Source: CALBPI01 sp039033695 (GTDB lineage: Bacteria > Pseudomonadota > Gammaproteobacteria > Steroidobacterales > Woeseiaceae). Taken from it: a DNA stretch of 14,013 bases. The stretch lies in assembly GCA_039033695.1 (NCBI GenBank), contig JBCCCC010000083.1, forward strand, positions 1 to 14,013, in the 5' to 3' direction. Below, piece after piece: positions 1 to 6,190 of the stretch. Each line of letters starts with the position of its first letter. Within the stretch, counting starts at the first letter, position 1. The notes beneath the pieces are model-generated. The model ran no database searches and was not told where the DNA came from. It saw only the letters and a list, made by a program, of their open reading frames with translations. A program made the position numbers and the translations under genes.

Positions 1-1
1 A

Positions 2-30
2 TTGATGAACAGGATCTTTTCTGAGTTAAT
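2..30 (+). promoter_or_regulatory. Weak candidate sigma70 promoter for the first gene
   Basis: TTGATG (2-7) and GTTAAT (25-30) are 17 bases apart, each matching 4 of 6 consensus positions. It would start transcription about 35 bases before the ATG at 72. The match is weak, and the upstream neighbour is outside the window, so read-through from there is equally possible. Confidence 0.2.
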
Positions 31-71
31 CAACTAGACGATTCGCAACAACAAACGCCAAATAAGAATCT

Positions 72-692
72 ATGACGCAATCATTTGGTAACGATCGCTC
101 GAGACTGAGCGTTGCCCAGGAAGCCGCGCGCATCATGGCAGACCACGGCATCAGCGACTTCCATGCCGCGAAACGTAAAGCAGCTCTGCGGCTCGGTCTT
201 GATCGACAAGGCACTTTGCCGAGCAACACGGAAGTCGAGGCTGCGTTAATCGAGCACCATCGGCTCTACAGTGAGCAAGACCATATCGAGTCGTTAAGAA
301 GACGTCGGGAAAGCGCGCTGGCGCTCATGCTCGAATTGGAAGTCTATGAGCCACGTCTCGTGGGGCCTGTGCTGGCGGGAACCGCCAGTGAAGATGCCCC
401 GGTCAATATGCACGTGTTTTCCGACAGCGCGGAAGACGTGGCGTGGTACCTGGACGGCCAGGGTATCGATTACAGACTCTTCGAACGCCGACTCCAAATC
501 CAGCGCGGACGCAGTCAGTCCTACCCGGGCTACCGATTTGACTGGCAAGGACTCGGGTTCGAGATCACAGTGTTTGCTTACGATGGATTACGCCAGGCAC
601 CGTTAAGCCCAGTCGACGGCAAACCCATGCCTCGAGCTGCGATCAAGAAAGTACGCAAGTTGCTGGCAACGACCGACGCCGCCGAGGTCTGA
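72..692 (+). CDS. Conserved hypothetical protein, possibly nucleotidyltransferase-like
   Basis: A 206-residue soluble protein with no signal peptide or membrane segment. The N-terminal 90 residues are helical and charged (AQEAARIMADHGISDFHAAK, then an Arg/Glu-rich stretch). The centre has LVGPVLAGTASEDAPVNMHV (residues about 96-115), resembling the glycine turn and acidic strand of minimal nucleotidyltransferases (G-S/T ... D-x-D). The expected paired aspartates are not clear, since the V-N-M position carries Asn. I recall similar proteins annotated as nucleotidyltransferase or hypothetical in gammaproteobacteria, but cannot verify this here. The start is the first ATG of the frame; no good Shine-Dalgarno sequence precedes it. 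It converges on gltA and its TGA directly abuts the gltA stop. Function unknown. Confidence 0.75.
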   Translation: MTQSFGNDRSRLSVAQEAARIMADHGISDFHAAKRKAALRLGLDRQGTLPSNTEVEAALIEHHRLYSEQDHIESLRRRRESALALMLELEVYEPRLVGPVLAGTASEDAPVNMHVFSDSAEDVAWYLDGQGIDYRLFERRLQIQRGRSQSYPGYRFDWQGLGFEITVFAYDGLRQAPLSPVDGKPMPRAAIKKVRKLLATTDAAEV

Positions 693-1988
693 CTAGCCGC
701 GCTTGCCCAGTTCGACGTAGTCGCGTTGGGTTTCACCCGTGTACAGTTGACGCGGGCGGCTGATGCGATGGCCTTTCTCGCCGATCATTTCGTCCCAGTG
801 CGCAACCCAGCCGACGGCGCGCCCGATCGCGAACATCACCGTGAACATGGATGCGGGGATCCCCAGCGCCCGGTAGATAATGCCTGAGTAGAAGTCGACA
901 TTCGGGTAGAGGTTCTTCTCAATGAAGTACTCATCCTTAAGCGCCACCTGCTCCAGTTCAAGCGCCAGCTCGAACAACGGTGAATCAGTCTGACCCAGAT
1001 TCTTGAGTACCTTGTGGCACATCTCACGAATGATCGTGGCACGCGGGTCAAAGTTTTTATAGACGCGATGACCAAAGCCCATCAGACGGAACGGGTCTTC
1101 CTTGTCTTTGGCGCGAGCCACAAACTCCGGAATGCGGCTACGGTCGCCGATTTGCTCCAGCATCTGCAGAACCGCCTCATTGGCACCGCCATGCGCCGGG
1201 CCCCACAGTGCCGAGATACCAGCTGCGATCGCTGAATACGGGTTTGCCCCTGAGCTCGCGGCCATGCGCACCGTTGACGTTGAGCAGTTTTGCTCATGGT
1301 CGGCATGCAGAATGAACAGCAAATCGAGCGCTTCGGCCGCGACCGGATCAATCTGGTAAGGCTCCGCCGGCACCGCAAAGAACATGTTCAGAATGTTGCT
1401 GCAGTAATCCAGATCGTTACGCGGATAAATGAAGGGCTGGCCCAGCGAGTGCTTGTACGCTGCCGCCGCAATGGTCGGCATTTTCGCAATAATGCGATGC
1501 GCGAAGATCTCACGATGGCGCGGATCATTGATGTCCGTCGAGTCGTGGTAAAAGGCGGACATCGAGCCGACCACACCGGACACCATGGCCATCGGGTGGG
1601 CATCATGGTGAAAACCGTTAAAGAAGCGCAGCAGCGATTCGTTCAGCATCGTGTGATGACGAATGGAATCTGTAAATCCATCAAGTTCGTCAGCGCTCGG
1701 CAGATGGCCGTTCAACAGCAGATACGACACCTCAAGGTAATGGGAGTCCTTCGCCAGCTGCTCAACAGGATAGCCGCGATACATCAGCACACCTTCATTA
1801 CCGTCAATGAATGTGATCTTGCTATCGCAGCTGCCCGTGGACACAAACCCAGGGTCGTAGGTGAACACGCCCTGCTCACGATACAGTGAACCGATATTCA
1901 CTACGTCCGGACCTTCCGTGCCACTTTTGACGGGTAACTCGGTTGTTTTGCCGTCGGGTGAGGTCAAGGTGTAGTGCTTATCAGACAT
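693..1988 (-). CDS. gltA: Citrate synthase (type II, hexameric)
   Basis: Condenses oxaloacetate and acetyl-CoA to citrate, the entry step of the TCA cycle, in the cytoplasm. The 431 residues match the length of the Gram-negative NADH-sensitive type (E. coli 427). Visible active-site elements are LHADHEQN (His228), GPAHGG (His266), the family signature GFGHRVYKNFDPRA (His307, Arg316) and NVDFYSG (Asp365); these correspond to the His/His/Asp catalytic set. The first 50 residues form the extra beta domain of the bacterial type. AAGGAT lies 11 bases before the ATG, a slightly long spacing. It follows rpmE by 62 bases on the same strand with no convincing promoter between, so co-transcription is likely. 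No sdh genes are adjacent in this window. The stop codon touches that of the convergent gene, leaving no room for a separate terminator. Confidence 0.98.
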   Translation of the reverse strand: MSDKHYTLTSPDGKTTELPVKSGTEGPDVVNIGSLYREQGVFTYDPGFVSTGSCDSKITFIDGNEGVLMYRGYPVEQLAKDSHYLEVSYLLLNGHLPSADELDGFTDSIRHHTMLNESLLRFFNGFHHDAHPMAMVSGVVGSMSAFYHDSTDINDPRHREIFAHRIIAKMPTIAAAAYKHSLGQPFIYPRNDLDYCSNILNMFFAVPAEPYQIDPVAAEALDLLFILHADHEQNCSTSTVRMAASSGANPYSAIAAGISALWGPAHGGANEAVLQMLEQIGDRSRIPEFVARAKDKEDPFRLMGFGHRVYKNFDPRATIIREMCHKVLKNLGQTDSPLFELALELEQVALKDEYFIEKNLYPNVDFYSGIIYRALGIPASMFTVMFAIGRAVGWVAHWDEMIGEKGHRISRPRQLYTGETQRDYVELGKRG

Positions 1989-2021
1989 AGTGCGTGTGAT
2001 CCTTTGCTGTCGTACTGTTTA

Positions 2022-2044
2022 GCGCCACGCGAACTGCGCGGCAC
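2022..2044 (-). other. Hairpin between rpmE and gltA
   Basis: On the - strand transcript these bases can form a stem of about nine pairs (including two G-U) with a five-base loop. It lies just after the rpmE stop codon and 33 bases before the gltA start. No U-run follows (the next bases are taaacag), so it is not a standard intrinsic terminator. It could be a processing or stability element dividing the rpmE and gltA parts of one message; that role is inference. Confidence 0.35.
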
Positions 2045-2050
2045 CCAAGG

Positions 2051-2251
2051 CTATTTGCCGTAGCGGCGCTTAAAGCGATCCACTCGACCACCAGAATCCA
2101 GAATCTTCTGCTTACCGGTGTAGAACGGATGGCACGACGCACAGACTTCAACGGTCAGGTCTTTGCCCAATGTTGAACGCGTGGTGAAGCTAGAACCACA
2201 GCTACAGTTCACCGTCATTTCGGTGTAAGCCGGGTGGATATCAGCTTTCAT
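2051..2251 (-). CDS. rpmE: 50S ribosomal protein L31 (zinc-binding form)
   Basis: L31 sits at the central protuberance of the large subunit and bridges to the small subunit. The protein is 66 residues, starting MKADIHPAY, with the family features CSCG (Cys16, Cys18), VCASCHPFYTGKQK (Cys37, Cys40) and a basic RFKRRYGK tail. All four cysteines make this the C+ zinc-ribbon form. The frame extends 13 codons upstream, but the internal ATG is the true start: it has AGGAG 8 bases before it and matches the family N-terminus. It has its own promoter upstream and probably feeds gltA downstream. Confidence 0.97.
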   Translation of the reverse strand: MKADIHPAYTEMTVNCSCGSSFTTRSTLGKDLTVEVCASCHPFYTGKQKILDSGGRVDRFKRRYGK

Positions 2252-2307
2252 GATGTATTCTCCTGCGCCGGCCCAGGCCGCACGCAACAAGCTAAAAAAG
2301 GCCGCGT

Positions 2308-2336
2308 ACTATATAAGCCAACGCTATTTTTGGCAA
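2308..2336 (-). promoter_or_regulatory. Sigma70-type promoter for rpmE (and probably gltA)
   Basis: Read on the - strand: TTGCCA (-35, 2336-2331), exactly 17 bases, then TATAGT (-10, 2313-2308), followed by a GC-rich discriminator (acgcggcc). It predicts a leader of about 50 bases before the rpmE ATG. A GC-rich discriminator is common at ribosomal-protein promoters under growth-rate or stringent control; that regulation is inferred. The DnaA-box cluster starts 33 bases upstream of the -35. Confidence 0.7.
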
Positions 2337-2368
2337 CTATCGGTGAGGCTCGGCGACTGGCAATTCTG

Positions 2369-2403
2369 TTATCCACAAAAGCTGTGGATAAGTCTGTGGA
2401 CGG
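2369..2403. promoter_or_regulatory. DnaA-box cluster (two perfect inverted boxes plus one weak)
   Basis: TTATCCACA (2369-2377) and TGTGGATAA (2383-2391) are both exact matches to the high-affinity E. coli DnaA box, facing each other across five bases. A degenerate third copy, TGTGGACGG (2395-2403), follows three bases later in the same orientation as the second. Two perfect 9-mers in this arrangement are unlikely by chance. Possible roles are DnaA control of the rpmE promoter, a DnaA-titrating or DnaA-reactivating site (datA/DARS-like), or part of an origin. The sequence alone does not decide between them. Confidence 0.75.
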
Positions 2404-2552
2404 TTACTGATTAAGCCGCCAGAAGCCGCATAGGTTCAACACGTCGTTCAGATTGCTCAAAATATCGCCATTTCTATAACCTTAATAATAACAAGCAGTT
2501 ATACGCCTTTCTAAAAGACTTACGGTAGCCGACGTGCGTTCTACATTAGGTT
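2404..2552. other. Non-coding AT-rich gap downstream of hemW
   Basis: No plausible gene is seen. The stretch contains two 7-base direct copies (GCGGCTT on the - strand, near 2415-2431) and an AT-rich block at about 2457-2520 with TATAACC and TTAATAATAA. No hairpin with a U-run is visible, so hemW has no recognisable intrinsic terminator here. The AT-rich block next to the DnaA boxes is what an unwinding element would look like, but none of the E. coli 13-mer repeats were recognised. Confidence 0.5.
2453..2480 (+). promoter_or_regulatory. Candidate + strand promoter pointing antisense into hemW
   Basis: TTGCTC (2453-2458), a 16-base spacer and TATAAC (2475-2480) form a fair sigma70 match. No + strand gene lies downstream before 6191; transcription would run antisense into the 3' end of hemW. 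It may be fortuitous in an AT-rich stretch or drive a small RNA. Confidence 0.25.
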
Positions 2553-3806
2553 TTAAGCGTATCCCCGGTCTCTGTGAATAACAGGTTCGCCACCAACCCC
2601 AGAATCGATCGCTTGCCCTTGCTCAGAGTCAACCAAAAAAAGTGCCTGTAAGTCATTGACGAATCGTTCTCCCAGCGCAGTCGGCCGACAGAACTCACTA
2701 TCAGTGACCGTCAGCAAACCGCGATCGACAGCGCTGGCAAGCGTCAATTCAACCTGGCCGCGGTCGCAACCGGTGCGAGTCTCAAACATCGACAACGCGA
2801 AACCCTGCTTCAGACGCAGCGCATTAAGCATGAACTCAAAGATCAAGGACGACGTTGTCAGCGGCCGCGTTGGACAGAAATCACTGGCGGTGCCCATAGC
2901 GTCGATATAGCTGCGCGGATGGACTGGCCGCATGTAGCGGAAAACGCCGCGATTTGTCGTCAGCTTGCCATGCGCGCCTGCACCGACTGCGAGGTAATCT
3001 GCGAACTGCCAATAATTGAGGTTGTGCTGGCAAACATCGCCGTTGCGCGCAAGAGCCGATACCTCATAGTGGTGTAATCCGGCTTCGGCAAACATGTTGC
3101 TGGCCGCATCGCCCATTTCGGCCACGTCGTCTGGATCGGGCAGATCAGGCGGAAATGCATGAAACTGAGTATTCGGCTCCAGCGTCAGCTGATAGTACGA
3201 GATGTGGGAGACGTCCAGCGCGATGGCGGCACGGACATCAGCCAACGCCTGTTCACGTGTTTGTTCAGGCAGGCCGTACATGAGATCGACGTTGATTCGC
3301 TCAAATCCTGCCTGTTGCGCGTTGTGCACGGCATCAGCAATTTCTTCGGGGCCGTGCAGCCGCCCGAGCAGTTTCAGTTGTCTGGCATCAAAACTCTGAC
3401 CACCAATGGAGACCCGATTGACACCGACTGACCGGTAACCCTTGAAGCTGCCGTGCTCTACAGCACCAGGGTTAGCCTCCATCGTGATCTCAGCATCGGT
3501 CGCAAAGGACCAATGCCCGGCCGCCGTGTCCAGCAACCGCCCAATATCGGCTGGCGCAAACAACGATGGCGTACCGCCGCCAATGAACACGGTCTCCACG
3601 CGCCGCCCACCGGTCACGCCGGCTTCGGCTTGCAGCAACATATCGTGGCACATCGCGTCGATATACTCGCGCTGCTGCGCGTCGCGGCGACTCGAATCGG
3701 CCGCCGCCGGATGAGAGTTAAAGTCGCAGTACGGACATTTCTTGACACACCAGGGCAAGTGCAAATACAGCGCGAGCGGTATGTCGGCGGGGTCAGGCCG
3801 GGCCAT
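2553..3806 (-). CDS. hemW: HemW-type radical SAM protein (heme chaperone)
   Basis: A 417-residue protein of the HemN-like radical SAM group. Near the start is LPWCVKKCPYCDFNSH, the CxxxCxxC iron-sulfur motif (Cys20, Cys24, Cys27) followed by the D-F-N-S typical of HemW. FIGGGTPS (residues 74-81, SAM contact), NRVSIGGQSF and NVDLMYGLP follow. True oxygen-independent coproporphyrinogen oxidases (HemN) are longer with a different N-terminus, so HemW is preferred; current evidence for the family is that it binds and delivers heme rather than oxidising coproporphyrinogen. The start overlaps the end of rdgB by 14 bases and has no clear Shine-Dalgarno sequence, which suggests translational coupling as the last gene of rph-rdgB-hemW. 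Confidence 0.93.
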   Translation of the reverse strand: MARPDPADIPLALYLHLPWCVKKCPYCDFNSHPAAADSSRRDAQQREYIDAMCHDMLLQAEAGVTGGRRVETVFIGGGTPSLFAPADIGRLLDTAAGHWSFATDAEITMEANPGAVEHGSFKGYRSVGVNRVSIGGQSFDARQLKLLGRLHGPEEIADAVHNAQQAGFERINVDLMYGLPEQTREQALADVRAAIALDVSHISYYQLTLEPNTQFHAFPPDLPDPDDVAEMGDAASNMFAEAGLHHYEVSALARNGDVCQHNLNYWQFADYLAVGAGAHGKLTTNRGVFRYMRPVHPRSYIDAMGTASDFCPTRPLTTSSLIFEFMLNALRLKQGFALSMFETRTGCDRGQVELTLASAVDRGLLTVTDSEFCRPTALGERFVNDLQALFLVDSEQGQAIDSGVGGEPVIHRDRGYA

Positions 3807-4404
3807 CGGTATGCTGTTTCAACGCGGGTAAGAGTTCGGCCAGGGCTCGCGCTCGATGACTGATACGGTTCTTCTCAGCCCGCGGCAGCTCAGCAGCTGT
3901 GCACCCGTGCTGCTCATCGAAAAACACGGGGTCGTAACCGAAGCCATCTGCGCCGGACGGCGCGTGGGCGATGCGCCCATGCCAACTGCCACTCGCGATG
4001 AGCGGCATCGGATCGCTCGCAGACCGCAGATAGACGATGACACACCGAAATGCGGCGCGTCTTGCACCATCGGATGGGTACTCTTGCATGCGCTCAAGCA
4101 GCAGCGCAACGTTATCCGCATCGCTGGCCAAGTCACCGGCAAAGCGCGACGAACGCACACCAGGGTGTCCATCCAACGCATCGACTTCCAGCCCGGAATC
4201 ATCGGCGATTGCCGGTAGACCGGTCACTAATGCTGCATTGCGTGCCTTGATGATGGCGTTTTCGACAAACGTCGTGCCGGTCTCTTCGGCTTCCTCAACA
4301 TCGAAGGCTGACTGTGCGACCAACTCGACCTGCAATGGTGCAAGAATGGCTTCCAGCTCGCGCAACTTACCAGCGTTGCCGCTGGCCAGGACCACCCGCG
4401 GCAT
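3793..4404 (-). CDS. rdgB: RdgB/HAM1 non-canonical purine NTP pyrophosphatase (dITP/XTP)
   Basis: Hydrolyses dITP, dXTP and related deaminated purine triphosphates to monophosphates, keeping them out of DNA and RNA. The 203 residues show the family pattern: LASGNAGKLRELEAIL at the N-terminus (nucleotide-binding SGNxGK, residues 8-13), TTFVENAIIKA, ADDSGLEVDAL (metal-binding Asp68-Asp69), GVRSSRFAG, DGFGYDPVFF (153-162) and ISHRARAL (181-188). It starts two bases after the rph stop, with a G-rich AGGTGGG inside the end of rph as the likely ribosome binding site, and overlaps hemW at its end. The rph-rdgB pairing is common in proteobacteria and groups RNA maturation with nucleotide-pool cleaning. 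Confidence 0.96.
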   Translation of the reverse strand: MPRVVLASGNAGKLRELEAILAPLQVELVAQSAFDVEEAEETGTTFVENAIIKARNAALVTGLPAIADDSGLEVDALDGHPGVRSSRFAGDLASDADNVALLLERMQEYPSDGARRAAFRCVIVYLRSASDPMPLIASGSWHGRIAHAPSGADGFGYDPVFFDEQHGCTAAELPRAEKNRISHRARALAELLPALKQHTDGPA

Positions 4405-4406
4405 CG

Positions 4407-5132
4407 CTAACCCACCTGCCCCAGTGCGTCGCGCTGTGCAACCAGCAGCGCCTCGATGCCTTGCGCCGACAGCTCCAGTAGCCGGTCCAGCTCGTCGCGA
4501 CGAAACGCGTGACCTTCAGCCGTGCCCTGTACCTCAATAAAACCGCCGGCATCGTTCATGACGACATTCATGTCGGTCTCTGCCTCGGAGTCCTCAGCGT
4601 AGTCCAGATCCAGCACCGGCTCGCCGTTATAAATGCCCACCGACACGGCCGCCAATGCACCATGCAACGGATCACGTTTGATCGTGCCGCTCTTTAGTAG
4701 CCCGCGCACGGCTATCGCCAGCGCGACAAAGGCGCCGGTGATCGATGCGGTGCGGGTACCACCATCGGCCTGCAACACGTCACAGTCTAGCGTCACGCTG
4801 CGCTCGCCGAGCGCTTCCAGATCGACGACCGCGCGCAACGAGCGCCCGATAAGGCGCTGGATTTCCTGCGTTCGGCCAGACTGTTTGCCGCGCGCGGCTT
4901 CGCGGCCAATGCGCGTATTGGTCGATCCGGGCAGCATGCCGTACTCGGCCGTGACCCAGCCCTGCCCCTTACCGCGCAGGAAAGGCGGCACTCGGTTTTC
5001 GACACTGGCCGTGCACAGCACGCGTGTGTCGCCACAACTGATCAGTACGGACCCCGCTGCATGGCGGGTGTAACCCGTTTGAATGACAACAGGTCTGAGT
5101 TGGTCGACATCGCGACCACTGGGTCTTTGCAT
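4407..5132 (-). CDS. rph: Ribonuclease PH
   Basis: Phosphorolytic 3'-5' exoribonuclease that trims the 3' ends of tRNA precursors and other structured RNAs; it acts as a ring-shaped hexamer. The 241 residues match the full-length family (E. coli wild type 238). Visible motifs are GSVLISCGDTRVLCTASVEN, GQGWVTAEYGMLPGST, the phosphate-site arginines in GKQSGRTQEIQR (Arg87) and DGGTRTASITG (Arg127), and the metal-site acids in LDLDYAEDSEAETDMN. The reading frame is intact to the C-terminus, unlike the frameshifted rph-1 allele of E. coli K-12. It is the first gene of the rph-rdgB-hemW cluster; AAAGAG about nine bases before the ATG is a modest ribosome binding site. Confidence 0.97.
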   Translation of the reverse strand: MQRPSGRDVDQLRPVVIQTGYTRHAAGSVLISCGDTRVLCTASVENRVPPFLRGKGQGWVTAEYGMLPGSTNTRIGREAARGKQSGRTQEIQRLIGRSLRAVVDLEALGERSVTLDCDVLQADGGTRTASITGAFVALAIAVRGLLKSGTIKRDPLHGALAAVSVGIYNGEPVLDLDYAEDSEAETDMNVVMNDAGGFIEVQGTAEGHAFRRDELDRLLELSAQGIEALLVAQRDALGQVG

Positions 5133-5174
5133 GATTTGGGCTCTTTATGGATTGCGGCAGAGACGCGGCCACTC

Positions 5175-5180
5175 AGTATA
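5175..5180 (-). promoter_or_regulatory. Possible -10 element for rph
   Basis: In the 82-base gap upstream of rph, TATACT on the - strand matches 5 of 6 positions of a -10 hexamer, about 43 bases before the ATG. No good -35 hexamer lies 16-18 bases upstream. The gap also shows no terminator for the upstream phosphatase gene, so read-through into rph is possible. Confidence 0.3.
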
Positions 5181-5214
5181 AAGCACCGCGCAGGATGTGC
5201 GGCGTCTGTTGCGG

Positions 5215-6009
5215 TCAGTCGACCCAACGCAGTGCAGCGACACTGGTGTTGTCAGCGCGGCGGCCATTGTTCTTGATCGCTAGATCGCACATGACCTTAA
5301 GCACAGTTGGGAATGGCATGCTGGTCTGGTAGGACAGCTCGACGATTTCCTCATCTGTGAGCCCCGACCACAATCCGTCGCTGCACAGCAGGAGCACATC
5401 GCCTGGGTACAGGCCGTGTTTTCGAGACACGGTAATGCCTGGCAGTGCATCATCGCCGCCCAGGCAAGACTCAACGTAATTGCGCATTGGATGGTCAAGG
5501 GCCTCGGAGCGACTGATCACGCCTTCATGGATCAACACTTCGACGTGTGAATGATCGCGAGTGACCTGCGCTACTGCTTCATCGCGCATAAGGTAAATGC
5601 GAGAATCACCCACATGCACCCAATAACAGGAATCGTCCTGCACGAGACACACGGCGCAAGTTGCGCGCGGTCGATCATCAACGTCAACTTCGCTGCCCAT
5701 TTGAACAACGGCGTCATGAGCGGCACTAATTGCACGGTAGAGAAACCCTTGCGCATCAAAAATGGGCTGTGGCGTGGCAAGAAAAATCTCCTGCACAGCG
5801 GCTAGCGCGGTTTCCGCGGCATCGGCGCCACCCGCGTGACCACCCATGCCATCAAACACCATTAACAGTGCAGCCTCATCGCCGATGGCAATGGCTACCC
5901 GGTCCTGGTTGTCCTTGCGCTTGCCCACCAGGCTAAGTTTTGCGTACTCAATCTTCACGCAGCTCGTTATCCATCGGCGCTGTTCTGCCATCCCATGGCA
6001 CGCTATCAT
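5215..6009 (-). CDS. PP2C-family serine/threonine protein phosphatase
   Basis: Metal-dependent phosphatase that removes phosphate from Ser/Thr residues, predicted cytoplasmic. Numbering from the chosen start, all catalytic motifs are present: KDNQDRV (Asp36), MVFDGMGGHAGG (Asp53), HVGDSRIYLMR (Asp135), VTRDHSH, LLCSDGLWSGLTDEEI (Asp211) and ADNTSVAALRW (Asp253). No membrane segment or extra domain. The frame is open to 6081, but the ATG at 6009 has GAGGGGG five bases before it and is preferred; family similarity only begins near a GTG at 5958, which is an alternative start. No protein kinase gene is in the window, so its substrate is unknown. It is transcribed away from yicC and lies 82 bases ahead of rph. 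Confidence 0.92.
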   Translation of the reverse strand: MIACHGMAEQRRWITSCVKIEYAKLSLVGKRKDNQDRVAIAIGDEAALLMVFDGMGGHAGGADAAETALAAVQEIFLATPQPIFDAQGFLYRAISAAHDAVVQMGSEVDVDDRPRATCAVCLVQDDSCYWVHVGDSRIYLMRDEAVAQVTRDHSHVEVLIHEGVISRSEALDHPMRNYVESCLGGDDALPGITVSRKHGLYPGDVLLLCSDGLWSGLTDEEIVELSYQTSMPFPTVLKVMCDLAIKNNGRRADNTSVAALRWVD

Positions 6010-6061
6010 TTCGCCCCCTCGCTCGGGCAAGCCCACGGCGCGGGACGGTTTGATTGCCTGA

Positions 6062-6087
6062 ATTGACGCTACAGCACACACGTCAAT
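6062..6087. promoter_or_regulatory. Inverted repeat in the divergent phosphatase-yicC gap
   Basis: ATTGACG (6062-6068) and CGTCAAT (6081-6087) are perfect inverted copies separated by 12 bases, lying between two divergent genes. Each arm holds TTGACG, a good -35-like hexamer in each direction, but neither has a convincing -10 at 16-18 bases. It could be an operator for a dimeric regulator or simply two facing -35 elements. Confidence 0.35.
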
Positions 6088-6190
6088 CCGTAATTAGCGG
6101 CACAATACCAGCACAACGCCGGGCCTAGCTATGACCTGGCGCACATTCATGCAAGCCTTTGGGCTGCAGACAGGAAAACGATTCGGACAC

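Noticed and set aside
1290..1889. 199-codon + strand open frame inside gltA
   Set aside because: It lies fully antisense to a strongly conserved citrate synthase, resembles no family I recognise, and such frames are common opposite GC-rich genes.
2369..2391. Inverted DnaA boxes as the hemW terminator
   Set aside because: The palindrome could fold, but no U-run follows on the - strand and it lies over 150 bases beyond the hemW stop; exact match to DnaA boxes is the better explanation.
2291..2552. Chromosomal origin oriC
   Set aside because: Only three DnaA boxes, no recognised 13-mers, and no dnaA, dnaN, rpmH, mnmG or parA neighbours; kept only as a DnaA-site finding.
4037..4540. 167-codon + strand open frame across rdgB and rph
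   Set aside because: Antisense to two well-supported genes, Arg/Ser/Ala/Pro-rich low-quality composition, no ribosome binding site; a shadow frame.
6131..6190. Upstream ATG for yicC giving 20 extra residues
   Set aside because: Family similarity starts at about SMTGFAR; the extension has no family match and the shorter protein fits the usual length.
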